From Muribaculaceae bacterium (lineage in GTDB: Bacteria; Bacteroidota; Bacteroidia; Bacteroidales; Muribaculaceae): a stretch of 44,703 nucleotides of DNA. Position 1 is the stretch's first letter. Each line of letters begins with the position of its first letter. The stretch covers positions 1 to 44,703 of the forward strand of contig JAFOYQ010000048.1 of assembly GCA_017424575.1 (NCBI GenBank), given 5' to 3'. Of this stretch, positions 7,710 through 16,809 are shown one piece after another. The translations under genes were made by a program, and so were the position numbers. A model generated the notes under the pieces. That model ran no database searches, was not told where the DNA came from, and worked only from the letters and a program-made list of their open reading frames with translations.

Positions 7710-8738
7710 TTATGAATTGGCGTCTTTCTCCTTTCCAGCAAGCATGCCACACGCAGCCATAATATCTTCTCCTCGCGAAGAACGGATTGTTGCAGTAATA
7801 CCAAGTGAATTAAGGTGGTCACGAAATGCAACCATAGCCCCCTCGTTGGTAGTTTTGAGTTCTACTCCTGGTATCGCATGGAAACGAATGAGGTTAACAC
7901 GAGAATTTGTTCCGCGTAGCAATCGCGCAAGAGCATCGGCATGACGAATATCATCATTAAAACCTCGCCACATAATATATTCAACCGAGAGGCGGCGTTG
8001 ATGTGCAAAGTCGTAATCTTTGAGCATCTCCATCACCTCAACAATAGGATAAGCCTTTTCGACGGGCATAATTTGTGCGCGTTCCGAGGGATAAGGAGAG
8101 TGAACACTTATGGCGATATGCACTTTGGTAACATCGAGTAGTGTGCGTAACTCCTTCATTTTGCCAATAGACGAAACCGTGATGCGCTTTGGGCTCCATG
8201 CCAAGCCCCAAGGTGCTGTGAGAATTTCAATAGCATCGAGCACTGGTTGGAGGTTGTCCATAGGTTCGCCCATGCCCATGAAAACGATATTTGTAAGTTT
8301 TTCGCTTTCGGGGATTGAGAGCACCTGATTGATGATACCTTGAGCCGTTAAGTTGCCATGAAAACCTTGTTTGCCGGTCATGCAGAAGTAGCAATTCATT
8401 TTGCATCCTGCTTGTGACGACACACATATTGTAGCACGGTCGCGGTCGGGGATATACACAGCCTCAACATCACGGCCACCCACCCCTTTGAAAAGGTATT
8501 TGGCAGTGCCATCGACCGAACGAGCCTCGGCAATAGGTTCTTCACGCCCCACAACATATTCTTCGCTCAATCGCTGACGTGCCTTGAGTGAGAGATTGGT
8601 CATTTGGTCGATTGATGTAGCACGTTTTTCATATAGCCACTGTGCCATTTGCTTTGCAGCAAACGATGGCATACCACATTGCGATGCTACTTGTCGCAAT
8701 CCTTCGAGTGTTAATCCTATAAGAGGCAACTTTGACAT
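7710..8738 (-). CDS. rlmN: Dual-specificity RNA methyltransferase RlmN
   Basis: Radical SAM enzyme that methylates C2 of adenosine 2503 in 23S rRNA and A37 of some tRNAs. The [4Fe-4S] motif CKMNCYFC (CxxxCxxC) follows ATICVSSQAG. GMGEPMDN and the C-terminal CGMLAG carry the expected SAM-binding and methyl-carrying cysteine regions. I start at ATG 8738 (MSKLPLIGLT), giving 342 residues. A longer frame from 8762 exists, but its first eight codons overlap the TAATTTTG -7 box at 8760-8767, so they lie at or before the likely transcription start. It is the first gene of an rlmN-mnmD operon, both acting on translation machinery. Confidence 0.95.
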   Translation of the reverse strand: MSKLPLIGLTLEGLRQVASQCGMPSFAAKQMAQWLYEKRATSIDQMTNLSLKARQRLSEEYVVGREEPIAEARSVDGTAKYLFKGVGGRDVEAVYIPDRDRATICVSSQAGCKMNCYFCMTGKQGFHGNLTAQGIINQVLSIPESEKLTNIVFMGMGEPMDNLQPVLDAIEILTAPWGLAWSPKRITVSSIGKMKELRTLLDVTKVHIAISVHSPYPSERAQIMPVEKAYPIVEVMEMLKDYDFAHQRRLSVEYIMWRGFNDDIRHADALARLLRGTNSRVNLIRFHAIPGVELKTTNEGAMVAFRDHLNSLGITATIRSSRGEDIMAACGMLAGKEKDANS

Positions 8739-8759
8739 AGTGAAATTAGTTTTATTCCA

Positions 8760-8767
8760 CAAAATTA
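8760..8767 (-). promoter_or_regulatory. Putative -7 box for rlmN-mnmD
   Basis: The minus strand reads TAATTTTG (TAnnTTTG), 22-29 bp before ATG 8738. This position decides the start codon choice for rlmN. Confidence 0.55.
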
Positions 8768-8790
8768 GTAATTAATACTGAAAAACGGAT

Positions 8791-8829
8791 AAAAACAAAG
8801 AGAATCGTGTCTCTCGACATGATTCTCTT
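8791..8829 (-). terminator. Intrinsic terminator after the U32 peptidase gene
   Basis: AAGAGAATC (8798-8806) pairs with GATTCTCTT (8821-8829). On the minus strand the stem is followed by TTTGTTTTTA. It lies about 150 bp after the U32 stop, just before the rlmN promoter. Confidence 0.65.
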
Positions 8830-8980
8830 AAATTATTGTAAAGTGTATACAGGGATGTGATTATATTGTTTTCTATGCATACCTTACAATATGCAACTTA
8901 TTATGTATTGCAAAAATAATGTATAATTGTATAAATTACAAATATTTTTACATTAAATTTTTGTTAAATAATCAATTACT

Positions 8981-10225
8981 TTATCGTTCGGTAGAAACCC
9001 ATCGATAAAGTCGGTCGCTTGGTCGCACTTTCTCGGCCACTTTTATTGAGAATCTTTCGCCCTTAACTGTCTTTTCAACTGGCTTGAGATCTACGCGTAT
9101 CTCATCAATCTTTGTAATAATTGCGCCAGTGGTAGGACCTGTGATAACGATTTCATCTCCAACACACAATTCACCACTCTCCATTTGGAACTCTGCAACA
9201 CCGATATTAGAGAAATAGCGAATACCTTTTGCCGCATATTGTTTAACGCGAGTAGCCGATGACCCATACTTTGAGGTCCATTCGCCAAGGCGTTGACCGA
9301 GATAGTATCCGTTCCAGAAACCACGATTGAAAATTTTGCCAAGACGCTCGTCCCAATCGGCAATTTTCTCCTCATCGTATGTGCCGTTACAACATGCTTC
9401 GATGGCTTCATTGTAACACTCAACGGCAATCTTCACATACTCAGGACCACGCGCACGACCTTCAATCTTCAACACACGCACACCCGCATCAATAACTTTA
9501 TTGAGGAAGTGAATGGTTTTGAGGTCTTTGGGCGACATGATATATTGGTTTTCGATATCAAGCTGTTCGCCTGTTTCGCGGTCGGTAACGGTGTAACTGC
9601 GACGACATATTTGAGCGCAAGAACCACGATTAGCACTATAGTTCATCTCATGAAGACTCAAATAACATTTTCCCGATACTGCCATACATAATGCACCGTG
9701 GCAGAACATCTCAATGCGCACCAATTCGCCATGAGGTCCACGAATATCTTGCTCACGAATAGCATCGTAAATCGCACGCACTTGTTCCATGTTGGTTTCA
9801 CGTGCAAGCACCACTACGTCGGCAAACTGTGCATAGAATTTCACCGCCTCAATGTTGGTGATATTCACCTGAGTAGAGATATGCACCTCCACACCAATGC
9901 TACGCGCATAAGTAATAGCCGCAATATCGGCAGCAATGATTGCCGAAATGCCCGCTTGTTTCACTGCATCAATAATGGCATGACAAGTGGCAATATCGTT
10001 ATCGAAAATAATAGTATTGACTGTGAGATAACTTTTTACTCCGTGCTCTTGGCATATAGAGGCAATATTGTGTAAGTCGTCGAGGGTAAAGTTTACCGAC
10101 GAGCGTGCACGCATATTCAATCCCTCTACTCCGAAGTAAATAGCATCGGCACCAGCATTTATGGCTGCGTGAAGCGACTCATAACAACCCACAGGCGCCA
10201 TTATTTCAAAATCCTTGCGATTCAT
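8981..10225 (-). CDS. U32 family peptidase / tRNA hydroxylation protein (TrhP-like)
   Basis: 414 residues. U32 members of this type (TrhP/YegQ) are known to help make 5-hydroxyuridine at tRNA position 34, despite the peptidase name. It starts with FEIMAPVGCYESLHAAINAG, has GADAIYFGVEGLNMRARS, and contains the U32 signature EMFCHGALCMAVSGKCYLS (around 170-190) with its conserved cysteines. CAQICRR adds further cysteines, in line with an iron-sulfur cluster. A C-terminal small barrel-like domain (GVAEFQMESGELCVGDEI) is typical of the longer subgroup. The frame can also open at TTG 10231, but ATG 10225 is preferred. A terminator separates it from slyD upstream. Confidence 0.85.
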   Translation of the reverse strand: MNRKDFEIMAPVGCYESLHAAINAGADAIYFGVEGLNMRARSSVNFTLDDLHNIASICQEHGVKSYLTVNTIIFDNDIATCHAIIDAVKQAGISAIIAADIAAITYARSIGVEVHISTQVNITNIEAVKFYAQFADVVVLARETNMEQVRAIYDAIREQDIRGPHGELVRIEMFCHGALCMAVSGKCYLSLHEMNYSANRGSCAQICRRSYTVTDRETGEQLDIENQYIMSPKDLKTIHFLNKVIDAGVRVLKIEGRARGPEYVKIAVECYNEAIEACCNGTYDEEKIADWDERLGKIFNRGFWNGYYLGQRLGEWTSKYGSSATRVKQYAAKGIRYFSNIGVAEFQMESGELCVGDEIVITGPTTGAIITKIDEIRVDLKPVEKTVKGERFSIKVAEKVRPSDRLYRWVSTER

Positions 10226-10246
10226 TGTCAATAATTAAAAGTGAAT

Positions 10247-10277
10247 GGGAATTCCAAGTTTTTTGCTCGGAATTCCC
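10247..10277 (-). terminator. Hairpin terminator between slyD and the U32 gene
   Basis: GGGAATTCC (10247-10255) and GGAATTCCC (10269-10277) are perfect arms with a 13-base loop, 31 bp after the slyD stop. The following minus-strand sequence is only moderately T-rich, so read-through into the U32 gene is possible. Confidence 0.55.
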
Positions 10278-10308
10278 TTTATGTTTTTATTTCTAATCTC
10301 GTAATTGA

Positions 10309-10875
10309 TTAGTGGCAACAGCCGTCGCCACAACCACCACCGCAGTCGTCACCACAACCATGATCGCCACAACCGCAGCCACAGCCACATGATGGGTTCA
10401 ACTCTTCGGGTGTAGCATCACGCACAACAAGGATTTTGCCGTCGAAACGCACATCATCTTTTGCTAATGGGTGGTTAAAGTCCATCTTAACTGAATCTTT
10501 AGTAACCTCTACAACAAGACCATTGATGCGGAAACCATCGGCAGTCATCATAGGCACTGATGCACCTTTTTTGATAAATTCGCTGTCAAATTTGCCGTCA
10601 ACCAAGAAAAGATCACGGTCAAGCTCTACGATTTGTTCCTCTTCATAAGGGCCAAAAGCCTCTTCAGCCTTAACAATGATGTCAAATTTTCCACCTACTT
10701 CAAGCCCAAAAATTGCCTTTTCCAATGGAACTACCATACCTGGAGTTACGCCATAGATAAAACGCTCTGGGTCACTTTCCTCACTTTGATGAACGAGAGT
10801 TTGAGAGCCATCGGCATTAACTCGATAGAGGTCATAGACCATCTCTACATATTTACCTTGTTGAATTTTTTCCAT
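10309..10875 (-). CDS. slyD: FKBP-type peptidyl-prolyl isomerase, SlyD-like
   Basis: Folding helper that isomerises proline peptide bonds in the cytosol and, through its tail, binds metal ions such as nickel. 188 residues from ATG 10875; an upstream in-frame GTG at 10902 would add nine residues. The FKBP domain shows FIYGVTPGMVVPLEKAIFGL and VKAEEAFGPYEEE, with an inserted-flap domain (FDSEFIKKGASVPM...) as in SlyD. The last 26 residues are a run of Cys, Gly, Asp and His (CGCGCGCGDHGC-like), the SlyD metal-binding tail, here unusually cysteine-rich rather than histidine-rich. A clear TACCTTTG -7 box is upstream. It is monocistronic with its own hairpin terminator. Confidence 0.9.
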   Translation of the reverse strand: MEKIQQGKYVEMVYDLYRVNADGSQTLVHQSEESDPERFIYGVTPGMVVPLEKAIFGLEVGGKFDIIVKAEEAFGPYEEEQIVELDRDLFLVDGKFDSEFIKKGASVPMMTADGFRINGLVVEVTKDSVKMDFNHPLAKDDVRFDGKILVVRDATPEELNPSCGCGCGCGDHGCGDDCGGGCGDGCCH

Positions 10876-10934
10876 ATCTGTTATATTTTTACGATGAGAC
10901 ACCCCATCAATTTATTATTTATAATTTATTGCTA

Positions 10935-10942
10935 CAAAGGTA
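10935..10942 (-). promoter_or_regulatory. Putative -7 box for slyD
   Basis: The minus strand reads TACCTTTG, a perfect TAnnTTTG match, about 60 bp before ATG 10875. Confidence 0.6.
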
Positions 10943-11005
10943 GTAATTATTGTGCAGATTTGAGTTGAGAAACAACAAAAAGCTCATATTATTCCAATAA
11001 TTTAA

Positions 11006-12094
11006 TTACTTCAATCTAATTTGCAAGTTTAACTTAAAGGATAATGAACCATCTGACTCCTTAACGATTGAAGCATATTCATGGCGAGATGTACTTGCTC
11101 GTTCCAAATATGCATTCGAGAATAGATAATCTTCAAATCTATTGCGATCATAAAAATGATAACACAGTATTTCCCCATCTCTTTTTACTACTAAATAACC
11201 ACCATTAGCATCATATTTACCACTCCACGATGTGGCGGGCATCAATCCTAAGGCCGTAGATGTCAATAAGTGCTTTACCTTATAGGTATAAAATGGCAAT
11301 ACCTCGTCTGCCTCATATTTCAATGGATTTGTTTTACTAATATTTTCAACTAAATCTTTCAATGTTGAAATGCCAGTATTTAATTGTTCTAATAGCAAAT
11401 TAGCCATTATCTTTGGCAAATCACCATCAAGCATAATAAGATTATTTTGAAATGTAGAGTTGTCTATCTTATCAAAAACAAATACCACCCCTCTAGACTT
11501 AATCGCCTTAACTCTTTCTATAACTTTATTTCGTTTAGGATTTATGGCATTAATCGTATAAATATCATCATCCGACAATCTTTGCCCAACTAACTTAAAC
11601 TTAAAGTTTGTAGCTTTACTCGCATTTAGCAATGTAGAATCACCTCCTAATTGGGATTTTATACTAAATCCCATTTCAGAATTGATATTAGTTCTTCTAT
11701 CATGCAAAACTATCCTAATATCAGTTTTATCTGATGATTTTGCTTTTAATGATTGACAATATATGCGAGTCATAAATTCCTCTGTTTGAGGAATAGAAAA
11801 AGAACTATCTCCACTTTCAATATTCTTTAATAAAGTTTCGGCTTCTGCAACAAATATCGATGCAGGAACACGCAACAATTCTTCTCCAAGAGGGGTTAGA
11901 ATAACAACATCTTTTTCTTGTCGATTATAATTATACTCTCCATCTTTTTCTTGTCGAAGAATCATAATTATTGGATAGAATAAGTCTTGAATTTTATTCA
12001 ATTCTTGATCACCAGCATATACTTTCCCTTCTCCCAATAATTTGAGCAATGTGTAAATTTCACTCCACTCCCCTTTATTTCCCCTTAGTGCCAT
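11006..12094 (-). CDS. HpaII-type restriction endonuclease
   Basis: Type II restriction enzyme expected to cut CCGG. 362 residues, close to HpaII (about 358). The N-terminal GNKGEWSEIYTLLKLLGEGK and KDVVILTPLGEELLRVP resemble HpaII as I remember it. The centre (FMTRIYCQSLKAKSSDKTDI...MGFSIKSQLGG) carries Asp, Glu/Gln and Lys residues that may be catalytic, and the end includes GLMPATSWSGKYDANGGYLVV and CYHFYDRNRFEDYLF. Its start overlaps the end of the methyltransferase gene by 20 bp, so translation of R follows M, which helps protect the host. AT content is visibly higher than in the housekeeping neighbours, suggesting acquisition by transfer. The specificity is supported by the partner gene. 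Confidence 0.85.
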   Translation of the reverse strand: MALRGNKGEWSEIYTLLKLLGEGKVYAGDQELNKIQDLFYPIIMILRQEKDGEYNYNRQEKDVVILTPLGEELLRVPASIFVAEAETLLKNIESGDSSFSIPQTEEFMTRIYCQSLKAKSSDKTDIRIVLHDRRTNINSEMGFSIKSQLGGDSTLLNASKATNFKFKLVGQRLSDDDIYTINAINPKRNKVIERVKAIKSRGVVFVFDKIDNSTFQNNLIMLDGDLPKIMANLLLEQLNTGISTLKDLVENISKTNPLKYEADEVLPFYTYKVKHLLTSTALGLMPATSWSGKYDANGGYLVVKRDGEILCYHFYDRNRFEDYLFSNAYLERASTSRHEYASIVKESDGSLSFKLNLQIRLK

Positions 12095-13418
12095 ATTGAA
12101 TAGATTTTGAGATATTAATTCTTTTAATTATTTCTTTGGCTGTTGCTTGAATTGCCGGGACTGCTACCGAATTACCAAATTGCTTATACGCAGACGCATC
12201 GGCTACTCCTATTATAAAATCATCGGGAAAACCCTGCAAACGAGCCCATTCCCTCGGTGTCATTCTACGAAGTCCATCCCTATTTATTTCGCCTTTTATA
12301 TTAGTGACTGGTGTAAAATCCTCTAATCGTGTATCAATAACAAGATTTCGTTCTCTACCCATTCCCCCTACAACAATTGCATTTGCCACTCCATTATCAG
12401 GAATTATTTCATAACCAAATCCATTCCCTTTTGCAGCATGTCTTTCTTTGTGAGCCACAAGGGTCTTTACATACTGAGTTGATAAATAATATTTAGCAGA
12501 AACTGTATGTTCTTCTTTTATATCGGCAAATGTTTTTGTTTTATCCGTTGGCATTGGATAAGTAAATTCATTTACATTTTGGTCTTTTCTAAAACCCACA
12601 ATATATACTCTTTCACGATGTTGAGGCACTCCAAAATTCACAGCATTAACCACTTGTGGTTCGGGGACAAAGTAATCCAAATCTTCTCTTAGCACCTTTA
12701 ATATTGTTTGGATAGTCTTTCCTTTGTCATGAATAAGCAACCCTTTTACATTTTCTAAAAAGAATGCTTTTGGACGTTTTCGACGTATTATTTCAGCCAC
12801 ATCAAAAAATAACGTTCCTCGCGTTTCTTCAAAACCTAATCGCTTTCCCGCAAGAGAAAATGCTTGACAAGGAAAACCCGCACACAAAACATCAAAATCA
12901 TCTGGGATATATGCTTTGGTTGATTCTTGTGTTATATCCCCAAATGGGACCTCTCCATAATTCAGTAAATATGTTTTTTGTGCTTGAGAATCCCATTCAG
13001 ATGAAAAAATACATTTTCCTCCTAAATTCTGCATTGCTAATCTAAACCCACCTATGCCAGCAAACAAATCTATAAATGTAAACTTTGGCTTATCAACTGG
13101 AAGAAATGGGACTGAAAATAACTCAGAGAATAATGAATACTGAACAGATTCTTCTGAAAGCACATCTGATTTTTGAGGCTTATTATATACCCTGTATATA
13201 TCTTCTATTAGCCCAATTGCTTTGCTCTCATATAATTTTGCATATTTGCATCCACGATTATGCAAGTAATGAGAAACTATTGCCATTTGCTCACTAAATG
13301 GCATAATTGAACCATCATCGTTTAATGAATGAGGTCCATACATCTGCACGGAAACTTTTTTACTTCCACACATTTGGATAAGAGATATTTTTTCACTTGC
13401 GTTTTCCCTTATATTCAT
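12075..13418 (-). CDS. DNA (cytosine-5) methyltransferase, M.HpaII-like
   Basis: Methylates cytosine in CCGG to block the partner nuclease. 447 residues. From about residue 92 it closely matches M.HpaII as I recall it. Motif I is FIDLFAGIGGFR (115-126), motif IV is GFPCQAFSLAGK with catalytic Cys at about 184, and motif VI is FLENVKGL. Motif VIII is QHRERVYIVGF, the target-recognition region includes GNGFGYEIIPDNG, motif IX is RMTPREWARLQGFP and motif X is YKQFGNSVAVP. All are intact. An extra N-terminal segment of about 90 residues, absent from M.HpaII, precedes this. It starts 49 bp after the mfd stop in the same direction, and no TAnnTTTG box is seen in that gap, so it may depend on mfd transcription. 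Confidence 0.93.
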   Translation of the reverse strand: MNIRENASEKISLIQMCGSKKVSVQMYGPHSLNDDGSIMPFSEQMAIVSHYLHNRGCKYAKLYESKAIGLIEDIYRVYNKPQKSDVLSEESVQYSLFSELFSVPFLPVDKPKFTFIDLFAGIGGFRLAMQNLGGKCIFSSEWDSQAQKTYLLNYGEVPFGDITQESTKAYIPDDFDVLCAGFPCQAFSLAGKRLGFEETRGTLFFDVAEIIRRKRPKAFFLENVKGLLIHDKGKTIQTILKVLREDLDYFVPEPQVVNAVNFGVPQHRERVYIVGFRKDQNVNEFTYPMPTDKTKTFADIKEEHTVSAKYYLSTQYVKTLVAHKERHAAKGNGFGYEIIPDNGVANAIVVGGMGRERNLVIDTRLEDFTPVTNIKGEINRDGLRRMTPREWARLQGFPDDFIIGVADASAYKQFGNSVAVPAIQATAKEIIKRINISKSIQYGTKGK

Positions 13419-13467
13419 AATTTCGTTCTATATTCTTTTTGTCTCTGCTTTTATTCTATATTCCACC

Positions 13468-16400
13468 CTATATCGACTCGATTGAGAGGATTGTGGTGAG
13501 GATATCTACAGCCGATTCTACGGTTTTTACTTGACTTATCGAAATGCTTCGGCGGCCGTTGTTTTCACGAATTTTGCAACGGGTTACATTTTGTTGCATA
13601 TAGTTGATAATCTTGCCAAACATGGGGGATTGATAGTAAGCTTTATTACTTTCATCAACAAAGTAGAGATACATACACTCTTGCTTCAATGCCACTTTTT
13701 CAATACCGAGTTGTCGGGCAAGACGGCGCAAACGGGGCACACGCAACAATTCAGCCGTTTCGGGGGGTATTTTCCCAAAGCGGTCGGTCAATCGCTCCTT
13801 AAATGCTTGCAAATCAAGTTCGCGTTCAATACCATCGAGTTCCTTATACAAAATAATACGCTCACTCTCTTGTGGCACATACATGGCTGGCAGCAAGAGT
13901 TCCATATCACTCTCAATGATACAATCGGCAACAAATTCTTTTTCCTCAACCTCTTCATCGGCAAGTACATCAGAAAATTCTTCGGTGCGCAATTCTATCA
14001 CTGCCTCTTTCAAGATTTTTTGATATGTTTCATATCCCAAGTCAGCAATAAAACCACTCTGCTCAGCACCAAGCAGATTGCCTGCGCCTCGAATATCGAG
14101 GTCTTGCATTGCGATGTGAATACCACTACCGAGGTCGGAGAAACTTTCAATTGCTTGCAATCGGCGACGCGATACAGGAGATAAAGGCACATGAGGGGGA
14201 ACCAAAAGATAGCAGAATGCTTTGCGATTGCTACGTCCTACTCGTCCACGAAGTTGGTGTAACTCACTCAACCCAAAGTTTTGAGCATTGTTTATTACAA
14301 TCGTATTCACATTGGGCATATCAATACCCGACTCGATGATGGTTGTTGCCAACAATATATCATAGTCGTGATTAGCAAAGTCGATAATCACTTTTTCGAG
14401 TTTATCGGGAGCCATCTGCCCATGCCCCACTACTGTGCGAGCATCAGGAACAAGTCGGCGCACCATCGCTTCAAGTTCATACAATCCCTCAATGCGATTA
14501 TTCACGATAAATACTTGCCCATTGCGCGACATTTCAAAGTTAATTGCCTCGAGCAAGATATTATCATTTAGAGCATTAACTGATGTAACAATGGGATAAC
14601 GATTGGCGGGAGGGGTGGTAATTGCCGATAGGTCGCGAGCTCCCATGAGCGAAAACTGCAAGGTGCGAGGTATAGGAGTAGCACTCATGGTCAACGTATC
14701 GACATTGACTTTCATCTGCTTAAGTTTCTCCTTTACTGCCACGCCAAATTTTTGCTCCTCATCAACTACAAGCAATCCCAAGTCTTTGAATTTAACCTCT
14801 TTGCCTATGATTTTATGGGTACCAATGAGAATATCAATCTTCCCCTCGGCAAGGTCGGCAACAATTTGCTTCACTTGCTTTGCCGTGCGAGCACGCGATA
14901 GGTAGTCGATGCGAACTGGGAAATCCTTAAGTCGTTCTTTGAATGTATTGTAATGCTGATATGCGAGTACTGTTGTAGGCACAAGCACAGCAGTCTGTTT
15001 TCCGTCGATTGCAGCCTTAAATGCTGCACGAATGGCAATCTCGGTTTTGCCAAATCCCACATCGCCACATATCAACCTATCCATAGGTCGAGGGCTCTCC
15101 ATGTCGGCCTTTACAGCAGCCGTAGTGGTGAGTTGATCGGGGGTATCTTCATATATAAACGACGCTTCCAACTCTTGTTGCATATATCCGTCGGGAGAGA
15201 AACTATAACCAGTTTCATTCTTGCGGGCGGCATAGAGTTTTATGAGGTCGCGAGCGATATCCTTAAGTTTTGATTTTGTGCGCTCCTTCACCTTGTTCCA
15301 TGCGCCAGTGCCAAGTTTATTAACCTTTGGAGGCACCCCCTCTTTGCCTCGATATTTCGCGAGTTTGTGAAGGGCGTGGATTGACACAAATATTATATCA
15401 TCGTTCTGGTAGGTGAGTTTTATCATCTCTTGAGTGCGACCATTTACATTGGTGCGCAACAATCCAGCAAATTTACCTACTCCGTGATCAACATGCACAA
15501 TATAATCACCCACCTCTATCGACGATAACTCCTTGAGCGACAATGCAAGTTTACCCGAGCGAGCACGGTCGCTCTTAAGGGTGTATTTATGGAAGCGGTC
15601 AAAGATTTGGTGGTCGGTAAAATAGCATTTCTTAGAAGCATGATCAACAAACCCCTCATGGATAGTAGAATAAATGGGGGTAAAAGCTATATCATCGCCT
15701 CGGTCTTCAAATATCACCTTCAAGCGTTCGATTTGCTTCTCACTATCACTCAAAATGTAAAGTGTATAGTCATCGGCAAGCATTTTCTTGAAGTCGTCGC
15801 TAATGAGGTCAAAATTTTTGTGATATATTCCTTGTGGACTACATTCAAAGTCGATTGAAGCTTTTGCTTCACTGTCGGGATTAGCGGCAGATGTAAATCG
15901 CAATTGTCGAAACTTTGAAAAGTTGCGTACAAAGTCATCAACATCAACCACTTGACGCATTGCATTTGCATCACCTTCATTTGCAATGAGTGAACTCGCT
16001 GAAAATTCCTCATTAGCAATTTCTTGTATGCGACTCAATGCATATTGAGCATCACGCACAGCAATAAGCGTATCCTCTCCGATAAAACTGAGCAACGACT
16101 CGCCATGTGCTTGTTGCGCTACATTTGACGTTACAGCAAGTTCATCAAGTTGTTGCTCCGAGAGTTGTGTTTCGATGTTGAATGTGCGCATCGAGTCTAT
16201 TTCATCGCCAAAGAAGTCAATGCGATAGGGCATTTCATGCGAATATCCAAAGATGTCGAGAATTGAGCCACGAAGGGCAAAGTGCCCTGGCTCATAAACA
16301 TAATCAACCTCAACAAACCCATTATCACGCAACCATTTAATCGCATCTATAAGGTCAATCGTGCCACCTTTTTTAAGATGCAGAGTGTGCTTATTGATAG

Positions 16401-16809
16401 TCTCTTTCGATGCCACACGTTCAGCAATCGCATCGGGATATGTTACCACATATCTTAGTCGCGAGTCGGAGTGCCAACGATTAAGCACCTCGGTGCGCAA
16501 AATTTGCGATGGAGCATCAATCTGACCATATTTTATATCACGCTTATACCCTGAGGGGAACATCAACACAGCATCTTCTCCCAATAGGCGCGATAGGTCG
16601 TGGTATAAATATCCGGCATCGTCAAGACTGTCGCCTATGATAAGCGTGGGAGTAGTGCGAGGAGTCATTCCAGCAAAAAGCAAAGCGGGAGCTGACCCCG
16701 ATAATGAATATACCGAGGTACACATTTTCTTGCTCGCAAGCATTTTATCAAGAGCTTGACGACGCTGGCGATTTATAAATATCTCGCTTAGATTATTTAT
16801 TGTCGACAT
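13468..16809 (-). CDS. mfd: Transcription-repair coupling factor
   Basis: DNA translocase that pushes stalled RNA polymerase off damaged DNA and recruits UvrA. 1113 residues, a normal length. The UvrB-like N-terminal part ends near residue 300. The CarD-like RNA-polymerase interaction domain begins at VGDYIVHVDHGVGKFAG (about 433-449). The helicase core has Walker A GDVGFGKTE (582-590), the DEEQ box (VVDEEQKFGV), SATPIPRTLQFSL and the TRG-like region, plus QLRGRVGRS as motif VI. The C-terminal TRCF domain is present (RLTDRFGKIPPETAELL). It overlaps the 3' end of ctpA by 17 bp, so the two form one operon. It ends with TAG. Confidence 0.96.
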   Translation of the reverse strand: MSTINNLSEIFINRQRRQALDKMLASKKMCTSVYSLSGSAPALLFAGMTPRTTPTLIIGDSLDDAGYLYHDLSRLLGEDAVLMFPSGYKRDIKYGQIDAPSQILRTEVLNRWHSDSRLRYVVTYPDAIAERVASKETINKHTLHLKKGGTIDLIDAIKWLRDNGFVEVDYVYEPGHFALRGSILDIFGYSHEMPYRIDFFGDEIDSMRTFNIETQLSEQQLDELAVTSNVAQQAHGESLLSFIGEDTLIAVRDAQYALSRIQEIANEEFSASSLIANEGDANAMRQVVDVDDFVRNFSKFRQLRFTSAANPDSEAKASIDFECSPQGIYHKNFDLISDDFKKMLADDYTLYILSDSEKQIERLKVIFEDRGDDIAFTPIYSTIHEGFVDHASKKCYFTDHQIFDRFHKYTLKSDRARSGKLALSLKELSSIEVGDYIVHVDHGVGKFAGLLRTNVNGRTQEMIKLTYQNDDIIFVSIHALHKLAKYRGKEGVPPKVNKLGTGAWNKVKERTKSKLKDIARDLIKLYAARKNETGYSFSPDGYMQQELEASFIYEDTPDQLTTTAAVKADMESPRPMDRLICGDVGFGKTEIAIRAAFKAAIDGKQTAVLVPTTVLAYQHYNTFKERLKDFPVRIDYLSRARTAKQVKQIVADLAEGKIDILIGTHKIIGKEVKFKDLGLLVVDEEQKFGVAVKEKLKQMKVNVDTLTMSATPIPRTLQFSLMGARDLSAITTPPANRYPIVTSVNALNDNILLEAINFEMSRNGQVFIVNNRIEGLYELEAMVRRLVPDARTVVGHGQMAPDKLEKVIIDFANHDYDILLATTIIESGIDMPNVNTIVINNAQNFGLSELHQLRGRVGRSNRKAFCYLLVPPHVPLSPVSRRRLQAIESFSDLGSGIHIAMQDLDIRGAGNLLGAEQSGFIADLGYETYQKILKEAVIELRTEEFSDVLADEEVEEKEFVADCIIESDMELLLPAMYVPQESERIILYKELDGIERELDLQAFKERLTDRFGKIPPETAELLRVPRLRRLARQLGIEKVALKQECMYLYFVDESNKAYYQSPMFGKIINYMQQNVTRCKIRENNGRRSISISQVKTVESAVDILTTILSIESI

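Noticed and set aside
8739..8762. Longer start for rlmN
   Set aside because: The extra codons coincide with the -7 box, so they are probably not in the transcript.
13418..13468. Separate controller (C) protein gene for the R-M system
   Set aside because: The gap to mfd is only 49 bp and holds no ORF; regulation, if any, would have to come from the methyltransferase extension.
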